Positions 5,166-7,452 of a DNA stretch of 7,452 nucleotides are shown here, piece by piece. The position numbers and the translations under genes were made by a program. Source of the stretch: Brevundimonas sp. (GTDB lineage: Bacteria > Pseudomonadota > Alphaproteobacteria > Caulobacterales > Caulobacteraceae); assembly GCA_015234495.1 (NCBI GenBank), contig JADGMZ010000035.1, forward strand, positions 1 to 7,452, given 5' to 3'. Under the pieces are notes generated by a model. It did not search any database. It saw only the letters and a program-made list of their open reading frames with translations, and had not been told where the DNA came from. The stretch's first letter is position 1; every line of letters begins with the position of its first letter.

Positions 5166-5944
5166 ACCGCCAGCGCCTGCACCGTCTCGCGCACGTCGTG
5201 GACCCGGATGATCCGGGCGCCGTTGCGGGCCGCCTCGAGCGCCAGGGCGAGCGAACCGCCGAGGCGATCGGAGGGTTCGGTCGCCGTCGGATCTATCGAC
5301 TGGATGGTGCGCTTGCGGCTGGCCCCGTAGAGGACCGGAAATCCGTGCGCCGCCAACCTGTCCAGGCGAGCGGTGAGGACGAGGTTGTGCGCGGCCGTCT
5401 TGCCGAAGCCGATGCCGGGATCGAGCCAGATGCGCTCGCGGGCGATGCCGGCGGCCATGGCCGCCTCGGCCCGCGCCAGCAGCCAGCCGGTCACCTCGCC
5501 CACCACGTCGTCGTAGCGCGGCGCGTCCTGCATGGTGCGAGGCTCGCCCTTCATGTGCATCAGCACGACCTCGCAGCCGAGCCGGGCCGCGACCGCCAAT
5601 CCATCGGGCGCGAAGCCCAGCGCGGCCACGTCGTTCCACATCGTCGCGCCGGCGGCGACGGCCGCGCGGGCCACCTCCGGCTTCATGGTGTCGATGCTGA
5701 TCGGACCGGACCAGCCGGCGCGCAGCCCCTCGATCACCGGGACGACGCGCGCGATCTCGTCGGCGACCGACACCGGTTCCGCCCCGGGACGGGTGCTTTC
5801 GCCGCCGATGTCGAGGATGGCGGCGCCCTGTTCGACCAGCCGCAGGCCGTGGGCCACGGCGGTCCCGACCGTGTCGTGCCGCCCGCCGTCCGAGAAGCTG
5901 TCCGGCGTGACGTTGACGATGCCCATGACCTGCGGACGCGCCAT
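5135..5944 (-). CDS. folP: Dihydropteroate synthase FolP
   Basis: FolP condenses dihydropterin pyrophosphate with p-aminobenzoate to make dihydropteroate in folate synthesis and is the sulfonamide target. The 269-residue product is normal length and has every family block in order: VMGIVNVTPDSFSDGG (6-21) with the metal-binding N11; ILDIGGESTRPGA (43-55); ISIDTMKPEVA (82-92); WNDVAAL (103-109); VVLMHMKGEPRTMQ (126-139); IWLDPGIGFGKT (172-183); LYGASRKR (205-212); and IIRVHDV (245-251). The frame stays open far upstream, but ATG 5944 starts just before the first conserved strand and has GGAGG nearby. It shares one base with the stop of the winged-helix regulator gene (TGATG). The usual partner glmM is not adjacent. 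The 3' end overlaps the VOC remnant on the opposite strand. Confidence 0.97.
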   Translation of the reverse strand: MARPQVMGIVNVTPDSFSDGGRHDTVGTAVAHGLRLVEQGAAILDIGGESTRPGAEPVSVADEIARVVPVIEGLRAGWSGPISIDTMKPEVARAAVAAGATMWNDVAALGFAPDGLAVAARLGCEVVLMHMKGEPRTMQDAPRYDDVVGEVTGWLLARAEAAMAAGIARERIWLDPGIGFGKTAAHNLVLTARLDRLAAHGFPVLYGASRKRTIQSIDPTATEPSDRLGGSLALALEAARNGARIIRVHDVRETVQALAVQAAVGAAVS

Positions 5945-6246
5945 CAGTTCCTGCCTCCGATCAGGGCGCCCATGGCTTCGAGATAGGCGGCGAAGGCCTT
6001 GCGTCCGGCCGGGGTGATCGACACCCGGGTCAGCGGCTTGTTGTTGACGAAGCTCTTGGCGATGGCGACGTAGCCCGCCTCCTCCAGCTTCTTCAGGTGC
6101 ACGGAGAGATTGCCCTGGGTGGCCTCGAGCACGGTCTTCAACTCGGTGAAGTCGGCGGCCTCGACATCGGCCAGATAGACCATGACCCCCAGCCGCATGC
6201 GGCCGTGGATGACCTCGTCGATGCGTCCGAGATCGCCCAGCCCCAT
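5944..6246 (-). CDS. Winged-helix regulator of the PF13601 (HTH_27) type
   Basis: This 100-residue protein is the usual size for stand-alone MarR/ArsR-like winged-helix proteins of the HTH_27 group. The opening is LGRIDEVIHGRMRLGVMVYL (6-25), a 'D.VIH...RL.IM..L' helix. The recognition region is FTELKTVLEATQGNLSVHLK (33-52) followed by KLEEAGYVAIAKSF (53-66), and the wing is NNKPLTRVSITPAGRKAF (68-85). It has one base in common with the folP start and its own ATG lies 3 bases after the stop of the membrane-protein gene. Regulators of this type are frequently found beside a small multi-span membrane protein, as here, and probably control that pair. Placement of folP behind them means folP may be co-transcribed and so fall under the same control. 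Confidence 0.9.
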   Translation of the reverse strand: MGLGDLGRIDEVIHGRMRLGVMVYLADVEAADFTELKTVLEATQGNLSVHLKKLEEAGYVAIAKSFVNNKPLTRVSITPAGRKAFAAYLEAMGALIGGRN

Positions 6247-6249
6247 GGC

Positions 6250-6894
6250 TCAGCCCGCCTTCGACCCGGCGCGGGCGTCGCGGAACAGCATCCAGCCCGG
6301 CAGGGCGAAGAGGGCGAACAGGGCGACGGTGCAGACGCCGAGATACCAGAGCGGCTCGCGCACCAGCAGGCCCAGGGCCACCGCGGTCAGCCAGCCGCCG
6401 AGCGCCGTGGCCAGCATCCAGCCCTTCCGCTTCAGCGTCCAGGCCATGTACCAGGCGGCGGCCTGCAGGGCGAAGACGATGGCCGCATAGTAGAGCCAGA
6501 TGGCGAAGTCGTTGTCGCGGAAGGCGCCGACGCCGAAGACGATGATCACCGCCGTATTGGCCATGCCGGTGGCGCTGAAGGCCGCGTTGAGGCTGCGGCT
6601 GGCCATCGGCCCGCGATTGGCCGGCCCCTCCCTGCGGTCCTTGAGGATGGCCCAGGTCAGGACCGCCAGGAAGCTGACGGTGATCATCACCACGAAGGCG
6701 AGGTTGGCCAGGTCCGGCCAGCGGATCAGCCCCGCGGCCTGTCCGACGTGGAACAGGCATTGCAGGCCGTACAGCAGTCCGCCGGCCAGGTAGCAGACCG
6801 CCAGGGTCAGCGGCGTGCGTCCGCGGCCCTCGACGATCGAGCGCATGAAGGCGAGATCGTCTTCGGCGGTGTTGGGGCGGGTCTTCTGGGGCAT
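6250..6894 (-). CDS. Six-span integral membrane protein of unknown function
   Basis: This is a 214-residue inner-membrane protein. A polar N-terminus (MPQKTRPNTAEDDLAFMRSI) precedes about six hydrophobic segments, roughly at 29-48, 62-84, 107-123, 129-153, 159-177 and 181-204. A charged cytosolic-looking loop (KDRREGPANRG) lies between spans two and three and a basic loop (KRKG) between four and five, consistent with inside-positive topology. Similar proteins accompany HTH_27 regulators in other alphaproteobacteria, but no function is known to me. GGAG (6908-6905) stands 10 bases before the ATG, directly after a 12-bp stem hairpin. The gene leads the group membrane protein, regulator, folP with only a 3-base gap to the regulator. 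Confidence 0.85.
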   Translation of the reverse strand: MPQKTRPNTAEDDLAFMRSIVEGRGRTPLTLAVCYLAGGLLYGLQCLFHVGQAAGLIRWPDLANLAFVVMITVSFLAVLTWAILKDRREGPANRGPMASRSLNAAFSATGMANTAVIIVFGVGAFRDNDFAIWLYYAAIVFALQAAAWYMAWTLKRKGWMLATALGGWLTAVALGLLVREPLWYLGVCTVALFALFALPGWMLFRDARAGSKAG

Positions 6895-6911
6895 GGGGGC
6901 GATTCTCCGGA

Positions 6912-6943
6912 ACCGGCTCGTCCGATTGCGTGGACGAGCCGGT
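6912..6943 (-). terminator. Perfect 12-bp stem hairpin between acyltransferase and membrane-protein genes
   Basis: ACCGGCTCGTCC (6912-6923) and GGACGAGCCGGT (6932-6943) form a perfect inverted repeat with an 8-base loop. On the minus strand it lies 13 bases after the acyltransferase stop (TAG, 6959-6957) and ends 3 bases before the Shine-Dalgarno of the next gene. No T tract follows (TCCGGAG), so termination may be Rho-assisted or weak. The hairpin could equally act in the leader of the membrane-protein gene. Confidence 0.6.
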
Positions 6944-6956
6944 CTGGGTTGGCAAG

Positions 6957-7452
6957 CTATTCGGCCGGGACCGGGACGGGCTCGACGGGCCGACGGCGCC
7001 AGGGGACGCGGCGGCCGTTCAGCCAGCGGCCCATGAAGCTGTGGCGCACGGTCAGCTCATAGGAGACCAGGCAGACGGCGAAGACGCCGGCCGACACCCC
7101 CGCCAGCTTCAGCGCCCACGGGCCCGGCCAGTCCTGCACCCAGACCTGGGCCAGCATGACCAGCGGCAGGTGCAGGATGTAGACCCAGTAGGAGGCGTCG
7201 GCGAGATAGCGCCGAACCCGGCTGAAGCCCGACAGGAACCGCAGGCACAGGCCCATGGCGGCCAGCGCCGAGGCGTAGACGGCGAGGGCGACGACCCCGG
7301 CGGCGAGCGCCTTCTGCCCGGTCGGCTCGGCCATGGGCGTGATGTTCGGCCCGCCGGCGAGGGTCCATGCGGCGACGCCCGAGGCGACGGCGACGACGAG
7401 GAACAGCGGCGACCAGGCGGCGATCCGGTCGAGAAGGTCGCGGCGACGGTCC
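6957..7452 (-). CDS. Acyltransferase-3 family membrane protein, C-terminal part (5' end lies outside the window)
   Basis: This is the last 165 residues of a multi-span membrane acyltransferase; the reading frame is open to the right edge, so the ATG at 7334 is an internal Met rather than the start. The visible part has four hydrophobic spans: WSPLFLVVAVASGVAAWTLA near the window edge; an Ala-rich span containing VVALAVYASALAAMGLCLRF; YWVYILHLPLVMLAQVW; and KLAGVSAGVFAVCLVSYEL. The block YLADASYWVYILHLPLVM is diagnostic for acyltransferase-3/MdoC-like proteins. The ending VRHSFMGRWLNGRR followed by a basic Pro-rich tail is also typical. Such enzymes transfer acetyl or succinyl groups to surface polysaccharides, glucans or lipids; the substrate cannot be deduced. 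It is followed by the hairpin at 6912-6943. Confidence 0.88.
   Translation of the reverse strand, partial: DRRRDLLDRIAAWSPLFLVVAVASGVAAWTLAGGPNITPMAEPTGQKALAAGVVALAVYASALAAMGLCLRFLSGFSRVRRYLADASYWVYILHLPLVMLAQVWVQDWPGPWALKLAGVSAGVFAVCLVSYELTVRHSFMGRWLNGRRVPWRRRPVEPVPVPAE

Noticed and set aside
5135..6955. A 606-codon minus-strand open frame ending with folP
   Set aside because: Only the last 269 codons match dihydropteroate synthase. The upstream part is Arg/Pro/Gly-rich and runs out of frame through the regulator and membrane-protein genes, as expected for a shadow frame in GC-rich DNA.
6097..7062. 321-codon plus-strand frame on the right side
   Set aside because: It lies antisense to three supported minus-strand genes, is low in hydrophobic structure and has no recognisable motif.

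Overview
This window looks like chromosomal DNA from a GC-rich alphaproteobacterium, most likely of the Caulobacterales (Caulobacter or Brevundimonas type). I infer this from codon use, the style of the proteins, -10 elements resembling the Caulobacter consensus GCTANAWC, and GANTC (CcrM-type) sites in one promoter region. No tRNA, rRNA, CRISPR array, transposase or phage gene is visible. Coding density is high and no gene-free stretch exceeds about 245 bases.

Left part (1-1334). The minus strand carries the 5' part of an OmpR-family response regulator (1-281, continuing off the left edge). Directly upstream of it is a small secreted protein with an Arg/Asp-rich linker and a PepSY-like C-terminus (282-662). 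A second small secreted, Arg-rich helical protein (906-1277) is transcribed divergently and ends at a strong hairpin terminator (1303-1334). The 243-bp divergent region holds two copies of the same 17-bp tandem element, CGTTCA-N5-CGYTCA with an 11-bp period, each pointing toward its own gene. This is the architecture of a PhoP/OmpR-type operator, and the response regulator encoded here is the obvious candidate to bind it. It is the most interesting signal in the window.

Centre-left (1336-4098, minus strand). Four genes form a tightly coupled operon with 4-bp stop/start overlaps: thiD (HMP/HMP-P kinase of thiamine synthesis), a DUF925-type nucleotidyltransferase-like protein, a secreted conserved protein of unknown function, and a PhzF-family epimerase/isomerase-like protein. 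The operon ends at the shared terminator near 1303-1334.

Centre-right (4099-5165, plus strand). Divergent from thiD is an ArsR-family regulator, then an AHSA1/SRPBCC-domain protein overlapping it by 4 bp, then a 44-codon ORF overlapping that by 4 bp. The small ORF keeps only the C-terminal strand signature of a VOC/glyoxalase protein, so a third operon gene appears to have been reduced to a remnant. The thiD-arsR intergenic region contains three tandem 8-bp repeats overlapping the probable promoters.

Right part (5135-7452, minus strand). folP (dihydropteroate synthase) is the last gene of a cluster with a small winged-helix regulator and a six-span membrane protein. Upstream of these, separated by a perfect 12-bp stem hairpin, is the C-terminal part of an acyltransferase-3 family membrane protein that runs off the right edge. 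folP and the VOC remnant converge and overlap by 31 bp at their 3' ends.
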